Origin: an uncultured Bacteroidales bacterium
Lineage (GTDB): Bacteria > Bacteroidota > Bacteroidia > Bacteroidales > Paludibacteraceae
Assembly (NCBI GenBank): GCA_937901225.1
Contig: CALCGX010000019.1
Span: 1 to 20,646 of the forward strand
Reading direction: 5' to 3'
Length of the DNA stretch: 20,646 nt
The position numbers and the translations under genes were made by a program. Numbering within the stretch: position 1 is the first letter of the stretch; every line of letters begins with the position of its first letter. This document shows, in pieces, positions 8,545 to 15,617 of this stretch. The notes below the pieces were generated by a model, which saw only the letters and a program-made list of their open reading frames with translations, made no database searches and was not told where the DNA came from.

Positions 8545-8575
8545 CAAAGGTAATATATTTATTTGAAATAACAAA
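8545..8575 (-). promoter_or_regulatory. Bacteroidota promoter for the DUF4301 gene
   Basis: On the minus strand TTTG (8572-8575), a 19-base spacer and TACCTTTG (8545-8552). The ATG follows about 39 bases downstream. Confidence 0.7.
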
Positions 8576-8589
8576 ATGTTTTGTAAATA

Positions 8590-8641
8590 ATTATCATAAA
8601 AACGCCACTTGTCCTCACAACAAGCAGCGTTTTATGATAAT
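8590..8641 (-). terminator. Long-stem terminator after purH
   Basis: ATTATCATAAAA..GC on one side and GC..TTTTATGATAAT on the other form a stem of roughly 20 bp with one bulge and two mismatches around a short loop. It begins 14 bases beyond the purH stop and carries a U-run (GCGTTTTT) in its 3' arm on the minus strand. Confidence 0.7.
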
Positions 8642-8654
8642 ATAATCTACCTAA

Positions 8655-10190
8655 TTAGTGCTTGAAGTGGCGTGTGCCGGTCATGAGCATGCAGATGCCC
8701 AGTTCGTCGGCTTTCACTACGCAGTCGTTGTCGCGGATGCTGCCGCCAGGTTGAACGATAGCAGTTACGCCATATTGAGCAGCCAATGCTACGGTGTCGT
8801 TGAATGGCAAGAAGCCGTCAGAAGCGAGGATAAGACCTTCGGTCACACCAGCAGCGTGCGCTTGTTTCATAGCGATCTCAGCACTACCTACACGGTTCAT
8901 TTGACCAGCGCCTACGCCCAATGTTTGGCCGTTCTTCACTACTACTATCGCATTGGATTTCACGTGCTTAACGATGTTCCATCCGAATTGCATGTCTGCA
9001 AGTGTAGCAGCATCTGGTTGCACCTTGGTAGCGCACATGTCAGCTGTGATAGTCTCGATTTGGGTGTCGAGGTGTTGTACGAGCAAACCGCCGTTGACGC
9101 TCACATATTGGTCAATAGCCTCGGTGCTTGGAGTCATGTCCACTTGGATGACGCGGAGGTTCTTCTTGGTTGCGAAAATCTCCATTGCCTCATCGGTGAA
9201 GTCAGGAGCAATCACAATCTCGAGGAAGATTGGCTTCATGCCGAGTGCAATCTCCTTGGTGATAGTGCGGTTGCAGATCACGATACCTCCGTAGATACTT
9301 ACGGTGTCTGCCTCGTATGCCTTTTGCCATGCCTCTTCGATGGTCTCAGCCACAGCAGCACCACATGGGTTCATGTGCTTGAGGGCTACACAGAATGGCT
9401 CTTGGAAGTCGCGAGCGATGTTGAGCGCCGCGTTAGCATCTTGGATATTGTTGTAAGACATCTCCTTGCCTTGGAGTTGTTTGCCTGTGGCAAGTGAGAA
9501 TGGAATAGCTTTGGTCGAAGCATAGAACTTCGCACTTTGATGAGGATTCTCGCCATAACGAAGACCTTGTTTGAGATCGAATTCGAGGAAGAGTTTCTCG
9601 TTCAATCCTGCTTTCTCGCGCATGTAAGTAGCGATGCAAGCATCGTATTGCGCGGTGTGGGTATATGCCTTAGCAGAGAGTTGGAGACGAGTCTCAATGG
9701 TGGTGTTACCTGTAGCATTGATCTCAGCAAGGATAGTGTCGTAGTCGGCTGGATCGCAAACGACGGTCACATCGTTGTAGTTCTTCGCAGCTGAACGGAG
9801 CATAGATGGACCACCTATGTCGATGTTCTCAATAGCATCTGCCATGCTTACGCCCTCTTTGGCGATGGTCTCGCGGAATGGGTAGAGGTTCACGCATACG
9901 AGGTCAATGAACGAGATGCCGTTCTCTTCTAGTGCTTGGAGGTGAGATGGTTCGTCACGGCGTGCGAGAAGACCACCATGTACCTTTGGGTGGAGGGTCT
10001 TAACGCGACCGTCACAGATCTCTGGGAAACCAGTCACATCGCTGATACCGATGGTCTTAACGCCAGAGTTCTCTAATAACTTTTGTGTACCGCCTGTGGC
10101 GATGATTTCCCAGCCTGCTGTTTGCAGACCTTTCACGAAATCTACTAATCCTGATTTGTCGCTTACGCTGACTAATGCTCTTTTTGCCAT
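8655..10190 (-). CDS. purH: Bifunctional AICAR transformylase / IMP cyclohydrolase
   Basis: PurH catalyses the last two steps of de novo purine synthesis: formyl transfer from 10-formyl-THF to AICAR, then ring closure to IMP. 511 residues, normal length. The N-terminal IMP cyclohydrolase domain shows ALVSVSDKSGL, ATGGT (31-35) and TLHPKVHGGLLARR (65-78). The transformylase part shows LRYGENPHQ (210-218) and LKHMNPCG with the catalytic-type Lys271-His272 pair. The start follows the fic stop by 37 bases and I see no separate promoter there, so it is probably transcribed from upstream, with fic and perhaps purM. A terminator follows at 8590-8641. Confidence 0.97.
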   Translation of the reverse strand: MAKRALVSVSDKSGLVDFVKGLQTAGWEIIATGGTQKLLENSGVKTIGISDVTGFPEICDGRVKTLHPKVHGGLLARRDEPSHLQALEENGISFIDLVCVNLYPFRETIAKEGVSMADAIENIDIGGPSMLRSAAKNYNDVTVVCDPADYDTILAEINATGNTTIETRLQLSAKAYTHTAQYDACIATYMREKAGLNEKLFLEFDLKQGLRYGENPHQSAKFYASTKAIPFSLATGKQLQGKEMSYNNIQDANAALNIARDFQEPFCVALKHMNPCGAAVAETIEEAWQKAYEADTVSIYGGIVICNRTITKEIALGMKPIFLEIVIAPDFTDEAMEIFATKKNLRVIQVDMTPSTEAIDQYVSVNGGLLVQHLDTQIETITADMCATKVQPDAATLADMQFGWNIVKHVKSNAIVVVKNGQTLGVGAGQMNRVGSAEIAMKQAHAAGVTEGLILASDGFLPFNDTVALAAQYGVTAIVQPGGSIRDNDCVVKADELGICMLMTGTRHFKH

Positions 10191-10227
10191 AAAAAATTAG
10201 ACTAATATTATTGTTAAATTAAAGTTC

Positions 10228-11325
10228 TTAATTGTTACTTATTTCCCAATGTCCGCCTTTGGTAGGTCCTACATATTTCACCACATGTGACATAGCAGAT
10301 AATTCGCGTTTTACGGTACTCATACTTAGTCCTAAGGCGTCTGCCAATCGTTGCTTGGACAGGCTATTGTCTTTGCTAAGCAGTGAGAGAATCTGCTGCT
10401 GTCTTGTGGATAATGGTGTGAACTTTTGGGGTTCATTTTGGGGTTCATTTTGGGGTTCATTGCTTTGCTTCTCACCCAAATTCGCTTGCTCTTTCCATTC
10501 GACAGATGGACTGATGTGCAGGTATCTGTTGCGTAGATCCCATTGTTCTCCTAATAGGAGATTACGGAAGAAACGTTCCAAATACATTGGCGAGTAGTCA
10601 ATCCCTTTGACGGCATTCTTGTAGTTGGCTCTCACCAGGGCATTGCGGAAATACCACGAATGTTCTGCAAACAAGTCGTTCTCTACATTGAAACCTATGT
10701 GACGCAGGTATAGGATGGTAAATACCGCCGTAGTGCGAGTGTTGCCTTCTCCGAAAGGATGTATTTGCCACAAGCCCGATACGAATTGTGCAATATGCAC
10801 CACTTGTTGCTCCAGCGATAGGTTCTTGTAGCTAAAGTTACGCTCTTGCTCTATGTCAAATTCCAACGCGCGGTATAGGTCTTCCCAGTTGAGGTAATTG
10901 ACCGTTTCAGCATCCAATACCCATTCTTTTTTGGTGATATCGTAACGGCGTATCTCGCCTGCGTGCTTCAGTACTCCGTCAAAGATTCTTCGATGCAATG
11001 CCACAAACCCTTTTGCACTAAAGTCCAGCGATATAGAAGAGAGAATCTTGGTGATATTCGCCGATACTTTATCCGCTTCACATTGATCATCATTGATTAC
11101 TTCGCGCGTCGCTTTGGATTGATAATAAGTTTTTATCAATTGGCGTGCTTCGTCAATATCAATCTCGCCCTCAATATGTTTTTTTGCCGTTTCTTTTAAG
11201 TAGTCTGATGTTTGCAGACCATCCACAGCTTGCAAACCAATAGCCGTCCGCCAAATGGCAGCTCGTTTTTGCTGATTGGGTTCACCCTGACGGATATATG
11301 CATCAAGCTCCAAAAAGTCGGTCAT
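10228..11325 (-). CDS. Fic domain protein with C-terminal winged-helix
   Basis: 365 residues. The Fic signature HPFGEGNTR at 189-197 (His189 catalytic) fits HxFx(D/E)GN; enzymes of this family usually move AMP from ATP to a protein hydroxyl. The N-terminal part (IGLQAVDGL, then HIEGEIDIDEARQLIKTYY at about 50-68) resembles the VbhA-type antitoxin/inhibitory segment. A strict (S/T)xxxE(G/N) inhibition motif is not evident: position 35 is Asp in AVDG. Residues about 305-365 (LSTRQQQILSLL, LADALGLSMSTVKREL) look like a winged helix-turn-helix. The linker NEPQNEPQNEPQ is made by a 12-bp tandem repeat. The gene sits between purM (44 bases) and purH (37 bases), same strand. Target and role unknown; toxin-like or regulatory are both possible. 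Confidence 0.9.
   Translation of the reverse strand: MTDFLELDAYIRQGEPNQQKRAAIWRTAIGLQAVDGLQTSDYLKETAKKHIEGEIDIDEARQLIKTYYQSKATREVINDDQCEADKVSANITKILSSISLDFSAKGFVALHRRIFDGVLKHAGEIRRYDITKKEWVLDAETVNYLNWEDLYRALEFDIEQERNFSYKNLSLEQQVVHIAQFVSGLWQIHPFGEGNTRTTAVFTILYLRHIGFNVENDLFAEHSWYFRNALVRANYKNAVKGIDYSPMYLERFFRNLLLGEQWDLRNRYLHISPSVEWKEQANLGEKQSNEPQNEPQNEPQKFTPLSTRQQQILSLLSKDNSLSKQRLADALGLSMSTVKRELSAMSHVVKYVGPTKGGHWEISNN
10424..10459. repeat. 12-bp VNTR in fic
   Basis: Three exact tandem copies of TTTTGGGGTTCA, in frame, encode the NEPQ repeats of the linker between the Fic and winged-helix domains. Copy number could change by slippage without shifting the frame. Confidence 0.95.
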
Positions 11326-11369
11326 TCTATTGAGATTTTAGAAAAAAGGAAACTTCGTACCTTGGGTAC

Positions 11370-12395
11370 TTAGAGTATCTCGTTTTCGCCTTCGATAACT
11401 TTGCCGATGATTTGGGCTTTGTCACCGTGCTTAGCGAGGATAGCGATGGCTTTCTCTGCGTCTGCCGCTGGCATAGCAATCACCATACCGATACCCATGT
11501 TGAAGATGTTGAACATCTCGCGGTGAGGGATATTACCCCACTTCTCGAGGCATTGGAACACAGGCAGAATTTCCCATGAACCTTCAGTCACGCTGAAGCC
11601 TTGACCCTCTTTCAAGATACGAGGGATATTCTCGTCGAAGCCACCACCGGTGATATGCGCTACGCCGTGTACATCGCAGTTGTGGATGACCTCCAGCACT
11701 TGCTTCACATAGATGCGTGTTGGTGTGAGAAGCACTTCGCCGAGTTTCTTGTCAGCACTGAGCTCTGGGTAAACAGTATGCAAGTCTAGACCAGCATCGC
11801 TAACGACCTTGCGCACGAGGCTGAAGCCGTTGCTGTGTACGCCAGAAGAAGAGATACCTACAAGTACATCACCTACAGCCACTTTGCTGCCGTCGATGAG
11901 TTGGGATTTCTCCACTACACCTGTGGTGTAACCTGCGATATCGTATTCGCCATCGCCGTACATACCTGGCATCTCAGCGGTCTCGCCACCTACGAGTGCG
12001 CAACCTGCTTGGCGGCAACCTTCTGCCACACCTGCTACGATAGCCTCTACCTTCTCAGGGATATTGTGACCGATAGCCACATAGTCGAGGAAGATGAGTG
12101 GTTCAGCGCCTTGAGCCAATACATCGTTCACACACATAGCTACAGCATCAATACCAATGGTATCGTGCTTGTCCATTGCGAAAGCGAGTTTGAGTTTGGT
12201 ACCTACACCATCGGTGCCGCTCACAAGAACAGGCTCTTTGATGTTCAATGCTGAAAGGTCGAACATTCCACCAAACGAACCGATATTGCCCATAGAGCCA
12301 AAGCGGTTGGTGCTTTTTACATGCGATTTAATACGACTTACTACTTCGTATCCGGCTTCGAGGTTTACGCCGGCTGCCTCATAATGTTGTGCCAT
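11370..12395 (-). CDS. purM: Phosphoribosylformylglycinamidine cyclo-ligase (AIR synthetase)
   Basis: PurM closes the imidazole ring of FGAM using ATP to give AIR, step five of purine synthesis. 341 residues from MAQHYEAAGVNLEAGY. The frame is open further upstream (to 12473), but that part overlaps the promoter at 12443-12474, and MAQHYEAAGV is the family's usual start. Motifs: GTDGVGTKL (60-68), DAVAMCVNDVLAQGAEPL, ALVGGETAEMPGMY and GGGFDENIPRIL. First gene of the run purM-fic-purH. A weak GTACC-TTG-GGTAC hairpin follows the stop near 11358-11370; it is not a convincing terminator. Confidence 0.96.
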   Translation of the reverse strand: MAQHYEAAGVNLEAGYEVVSRIKSHVKSTNRFGSMGNIGSFGGMFDLSALNIKEPVLVSGTDGVGTKLKLAFAMDKHDTIGIDAVAMCVNDVLAQGAEPLIFLDYVAIGHNIPEKVEAIVAGVAEGCRQAGCALVGGETAEMPGMYGDGEYDIAGYTTGVVEKSQLIDGSKVAVGDVLVGISSSGVHSNGFSLVRKVVSDAGLDLHTVYPELSADKKLGEVLLTPTRIYVKQVLEVIHNCDVHGVAHITGGGFDENIPRILKEGQGFSVTEGSWEILPVFQCLEKWGNIPHREMFNIFNMGIGMVIAMPAADAEKAIAILAKHGDKAQIIGKVIEGENEIL

Positions 12396-12442
12396 TATAT
12401 AAAAGTTTTTAGAAAATTCTCTGCGCAAATTACTTTCGGGTG

Positions 12443-12474
12443 CAAAGTTAGTTATTTTTTTGCATATACGCAAA
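12443..12474 (-). promoter_or_regulatory. Bacteroidota promoter for purM
   Basis: On the minus strand TTTG (12471-12474), a 20-base spacer and TAACTTTG (12443-12450). It supports the start at 12395 rather than the upstream ATG. The interval 12475-12552 holds nothing else that I recognise. Confidence 0.75.
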
Positions 12475-12552
12475 GAATTGCTTAGAAAGTTGTGTGAGGA
12501 TTTTTATTTTGCTACATCGAGTATAAAAAGATAGAACGGCATGCTAAACATT

Positions 12553-13125
12553 TTAAGAAAAGAATACACCTTCTACGAATATTTTCACTCCAATTAGGAT
12601 AAGAATCACTCCTCCAAGCAGCGTTACATTCATTCTTAAGCGCGTGCCGACCAAATGACCGATTACAAAACCTGTCATGGAAAACAAAAAACATGTCGCA
12701 GCTATAATGCCCACAGCTATCCACAATACATCTGGATGAGGAATGAAGATTACTCCAGTAGCCAAAGTATCCATTGATGTAGCGAATGCCAACGACAATA
12801 ACCCCAAGAAGGAGAAATCGGCTAAATGTGCCTCATCATCGTCATCGTGGAGTGAATCATATATCATCTTGCCACCAATAAAGCCGAGCAAGGCAAGAGC
12901 TATCCATGGTGCAAAGCGTTCGAAGAACGAAGCAAACAGACTGCCCGCGAAATAGCCAATCAATGGCATGCCTGCATGGAACACACCGAAGAGCAATGCC
13001 ATTAGCATGGGTTTGATATAGCGTGGCACATAGCCATGCGGCGAAGTCAATCCCTTGCAGACAGAAACTGCAAAACAGTCCATGGCTAAGCCAATGGCGA
13101 GGAGTATTATTGTAAGTATTGACAT
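12553..13125 (-). CDS. mntP: Manganese efflux pump MntP
   Basis: 190 residues, about six membrane segments, as usual for MntP (YebN, former DUF204), an inner-membrane exporter of Mn2+. The two internal repeats are visible: LLAIGLAMDCFAVSVCKG (9-26, Asp16) and LLSLAFATSMDTLATGVIF (109-127, Asp119), each with the conserved membrane-embedded Asp. An acidic loop HDDDDEAH (93-100) joins the halves. No yybP-ykoY manganese riboswitch is visible upstream; instead a 29-bp tandem repeat fills the gap to def. Probably the last gene of the gyrA-to-mntP run. Confidence 0.92.
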   Translation of the reverse strand: MSILTIILLAIGLAMDCFAVSVCKGLTSPHGYVPRYIKPMLMALLFGVFHAGMPLIGYFAGSLFASFFERFAPWIALALLGFIGGKMIYDSLHDDDDEAHLADFSFLGLLSLAFATSMDTLATGVIFIPHPDVLWIAVGIIAATCFLFSMTGFVIGHLVGTRLRMNVTLLGGVILILIGVKIFVEGVFFS

Positions 13126-13133
13126 ACTTTGTG

Positions 13134-13198
13134 TTTAGTGAACGCTGCGCTACTGTTTAGTGTTTAGTGAACGCTGCGCTACAGTTTAGTGTTTAGCG
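13134..13198. repeat. 29-bp tandem repeat between def and mntP
   Basis: Two copies of a 29-bp unit (13134-13162 and 13163-13191, one mismatch) plus a partial TTTAGCG. Each unit begins TTTAGTGAACGCTGCGCTAC and ends GTTTAGTG. The partial third unit provides the def stop codon (TTA at 13193-13195 read on the minus strand). Confidence 0.9.
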
Positions 13199-13738
13199 TT
13201 TGGTACGATAGCGAGCGGAGACTTTTCCTTTGGCAATGTTGGTGAGTTTTGTTTTAACAAACTGACGGCGGATAGGAGAGATACGGTCCGTAAAAACATG
13301 TCCCTCGAGGTGGTCATACTCGTGCTGGATAATGCGCGCCGCAAAGCCATCATACGTCTCGGTATGCTCGGTGAAGTTCTCGTCCATATAGCGAATGGTG
13401 ATGCTGGCAGGGCGAATCACGTTCTCTGAGATACCTGGCAACGAAAGGCAACCCTCAGAGAAAGTAACATCTTCTTCACTCTCCTCGATAATCTCAGGAT
13501 TGATAAATACTTTCTTAAAGTCTTGGCACTCAGGATAGTCTTCTGCTAATTCTGTGCCATCGACGATGAAAAGACGAATGGCTTTGCCAATCTGTGGTGC
13601 TGCCAATCCGCATCCTTCAGCTACTGCTAAGGTTTCCCACATATCTGCAAGGAGTTCAGGAGTGAGGAGTTCAGGAGTAACGTCTTCTGTGGGCTTGCGC
13701 AACACAGGTTGTCCGTATAAGTATATTGGTAATATCAT
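13193..13738 (-). CDS. def: Peptide deformylase
   Basis: Def removes the formyl group from the N-terminal Met of new proteins using a metal (usually Fe2+). All three motifs are present: GCGLAAPQ (42-49), EGCLS with metal ligand Cys97 (95-99) and QHEYDH with His139, Glu140 and His143 (138-143). 181 residues, normal length. Near the N-terminus a 15-bp tandem duplication encodes TPELLTPELL. The last codons and stop are formed by the intergenic repeat. It lies in a minus-strand run after ruvX. Confidence 0.96.
   Translation of the reverse strand: MILPIYLYGQPVLRKPTEDVTPELLTPELLADMWETLAVAEGCGLAAPQIGKAIRLFIVDGTELAEDYPECQDFKKVFINPEIIEESEEDVTFSEGCLSLPGISENVIRPASITIRYMDENFTEHTETYDGFAARIIQHEYDHLEGHVFTDRISPIRRQFVKTKLTNIAKGKVSARYRTKR
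13650..13679. repeat. 15-bp tandem duplication in def
   Basis: AGGAGTTCAGGAGTG (13650-13664) and AGGAGTTCAGGAGTA (13665-13679) are adjacent, one mismatch, in frame, encoding TPELL twice. Confidence 0.9.
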
Positions 13739-13742
13739 GTGC

Positions 13743-13819
13743 TTAGTGTTTAGCGTTTAGTGTTTAGTGTTTAGCGTTTAGTGTTTAGCGTTTAGTGTTT
13801 AGTGTTTAGTGTTTAGCGA
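13743..13819. repeat. Heptamer array between ruvX and def
   Basis: Eleven tandem units of TTAGYGT (the last one TTAGCGA). Each unit carries TAG on the plus strand and TAA on the minus strand. Because 7 is not a multiple of 3, the array places stops in all six frames. The last unit supplies the ruvX stop (13813-13815). Confidence 0.95.
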
Positions 13820-14226
13820 ATGCTATCCAGATAGCCTTCCAAGATAATACAAGCTGCGAGTTTATCCACTACGGATTTATCTTGTCGTTGGCTCTTCTTC
13901 ATGCCTCCAGCTATCATAGCTTGATGAGCGATGACCGAAGTAAAACGCTCGTCATACTCCTTGAGGGGCATATCTGGAAAGACTTTGCGGAAGCGATTGA
14001 TGAAGGATTGGATATATTGCATCGACTCAGAATCCTCACCATTCATCTGATAGGGATGACCTATCACCACTTCATCCACTTGTTCCTTGGCAAAATAATC
14101 TTTCAACCACGCCTCAAGGGTATGCGTAGGGATAGTAATAAGCGGATTAGCCGTTATGCGGAGCATATCCGTAACGGCTAATCCTGTGCGTTTGCGTCCG
14201 TAGTCAATAGCTAGGATGCGTCCCAT
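13813..14226 (-). CDS. ruvX: Putative pre-16S rRNA nuclease / Holliday junction resolvase-like YqgF
   Basis: 137 residues, the usual size of the YqgF/RuvX family, an RNase H-like fold linked to maturation of the 16S rRNA 5' end in E. coli. Motifs: RILAIDYGRKRTGLAVTD with Asp8 as a likely catalytic residue, VIGHPYQMNGEDS, YDERFTS and DKLAACIILEGYL. The run TPR-ruvX-def is compact on the minus strand. The stop codon lies within the heptamer array. Confidence 0.92.
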   Translation of the reverse strand: MGRILAIDYGRKRTGLAVTDMLRITANPLITIPTHTLEAWLKDYFAKEQVDEVVIGHPYQMNGEDSESMQYIQSFINRFRKVFPDMPLKEYDERFTSVIAHQAMIAGGMKKSQRQDKSVVDKLAACIILEGYLDSIR

Positions 14227-14231
14227 AATCC

Positions 14232-14264
14232 AATTATGAATTTTGAATTATGAATGATGAATTA
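14232..14264. repeat. AT-rich AATTATGAAT repeats
   Basis: Degenerate direct and inverted copies of AATTATGAAT/TTGAATTATG/ATGATGAATT fill the gap between the TPR gene and ruvX. A shorter similar piece (AATTCTTAATTCATAATT) precedes coaE at 6555-6572. Confidence 0.7.
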
Positions 14265-14265
14265 C

Positions 14266-15516
14266 TTAATCAGCGAGCGCCTCGTACTTATCGTTCATAC
14301 CAAGGCGGTAGTAGAGCGAACGGAGAGAGCGTTTGTAGTCGTAGTTGTCTGGCTCCAACTCGTATGCCTTCTCAAAATATGGCAAAGCGTTGTTGTATGC
14401 CTTGTCAATCTCAACCTTCGCTTTTGCGTACTCCTTAGCATCGTAGTATGCAGCATCATCGTTGAGTTTGTTGCCAAGATCTACGTATGCAAAACCTAGT
14501 GTCTCAAGGAAGAGTGCATTGTTTGGCTCAATAGCAATAGCTTGCTCAAAAGCCTTGAATGATTCCTCAAAACGACCGATACGCGCCAAGATTGAGCCCT
14601 TAGAGTTGTAGTATTGACCTACGTTTGGCTCGCGGTTGATAGCGATATCCAAATACTCAATCGCCTTATCCTCTTGACCTGAGTTGATATAGAGGTTGAT
14701 GAGGTTTTGCATAAACCATGGCTCCTCTGGGAACAAATCAATGCTCTTCTTGATTGACTCTACAGCCTTTACAGTATCACCTTGCTCAATGTAGATTTGA
14801 TAGATATACTCATTGGCATAAATCACCTCTTTGCGAAGTGCGTTGGCATTAGCATGCTCAGTATTCATGCGCTCAAGCGTAGCAATAGCCTCCTCATAAC
14901 GCTCAGCCTCATAAGCAAAACGACCAGCATAGTAGAGACATGTATAGTAGCTGGTATCGCGCAACAATTTAGCAGCCTCCTCTGGATTATCTTGGAAGAT
15001 TTTTGCATCAGGAATATTGCAGTGTGCCATGAAGTAGTCGTATGCCGATGAAGGATTATTAGCCTCGTAAGCGTTGAAACCAGCAATCACGAGTGGTTGG
15101 TGCAAGAAATACTCTTGTATTTTTGGCAATATGTTCTTTGGAGTACGGGTATCATATTTTGCTTTACCCTTCTTGTCATAAGTAGGAATCAAAGCCAATT
15201 CATAAGCCTTGTTCCAATACTCCAATGACTCGTATGCAGCAGCACCCCACTGATCGAAATCGATATTACGACCTAACTGGCGATTGAGGTTAGCAGCGTC
15301 AAACTCTTTATAACCAACGTATCCTGCTATATACCATGTATTAGCTTGATCTTTGGTCTCTTCGTTTTGCAATGCCTCTGCTATCACAGCACGTGCACCA
15401 GCATAATCTGGAGTCTCTGCTTCAACCAAACCACGAGCTTTGCTTACATTTGCTTTTTGTGCGAAGCAGCCTGCGCTTATCAGCACAAGGGCTGCAAGAA
15501 AAATTGATTTTTTCAT
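14266..15516 (-). CDS. Exported tetratricopeptide-repeat protein
   Basis: 416 residues from MKKSIFLAALVLISAGCFAQ, a signal peptide with AGC, so either a lipoprotein or cut after FAQ. I chose this Met over one ten codons upstream because the signal peptide starts here and an A/T-rich leader (TTTTACAAAT) precedes it. Several TPR units follow, e.g. AIEYLDIAINREPNVGQYYNSKGSILARIGRFEESFKAFEQAI and the next one, giving a protein-interaction scaffold, probably periplasmic. This kind of TPR protein is common in Bacteroidales; its partner is unknown. It lies 101 bases after gyrA and is likely co-transcribed. Confidence 0.88.
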   Translation of the reverse strand: MKKSIFLAALVLISAGCFAQKANVSKARGLVEAETPDYAGARAVIAEALQNEETKDQANTWYIAGYVGYKEFDAANLNRQLGRNIDFDQWGAAAYESLEYWNKAYELALIPTYDKKGKAKYDTRTPKNILPKIQEYFLHQPLVIAGFNAYEANNPSSAYDYFMAHCNIPDAKIFQDNPEEAAKLLRDTSYYTCLYYAGRFAYEAERYEEAIATLERMNTEHANANALRKEVIYANEYIYQIYIEQGDTVKAVESIKKSIDLFPEEPWFMQNLINLYINSGQEDKAIEYLDIAINREPNVGQYYNSKGSILARIGRFEESFKAFEQAIAIEPNNALFLETLGFAYVDLGNKLNDDAAYYDAKEYAKAKVEIDKAYNNALPYFEKAYELEPDNYDYKRSLRSLYYRLGMNDKYEALAD

Positions 15517-15556
15517 ATTTGTAAAAGTTTTAAAAGTTCTATACATTCTTATTATT

Positions 15557-15608
15557 TCCCACTGATTGCACTGATTTCCTCTGATTATTATCCGTGAGCT
15601 CAGTGGGA
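15557..15608. repeat. Inverted repeat with CACTGATT-type units
   Basis: TCCCACTGA (15557-15565) and TCAGTGGGA (15600-15608) are a perfect 9-bp inverted pair. Between them lie degenerate direct repeats CACTGATTG, CACTGATTT, CTCTGATTA and ATCCGTGAG. No U-tract follows on the minus strand, so it is a repeat rather than a clear gyrA terminator. Confidence 0.75.
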
Positions 15609-15617
15609 GTTTATTGG

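Noticed and set aside
8658..9497. 279-codon plus-strand frame antisense to purH
   Set aside because: Shadow of purH; no start signal and a residue make-up typical of antisense frames.
12396..12473. N-terminal extension of purM
   Set aside because: It would cover the TTTG/TAACTTTG promoter and adds 26 residues not seen in PurM; MAQHYEAAGV is the family start.
13126..13192. Manganese (yybP-ykoY) riboswitch upstream of mntP
   Set aside because: The interval is filled by the 29-bp tandem repeat and shows none of the conserved aptamer core.
13743..13819. CRISPR array or telomere-like DNA
   Set aside because: Heptamers are contiguous with no spacers; there are no cas genes; a simple tandem repeat explains it.
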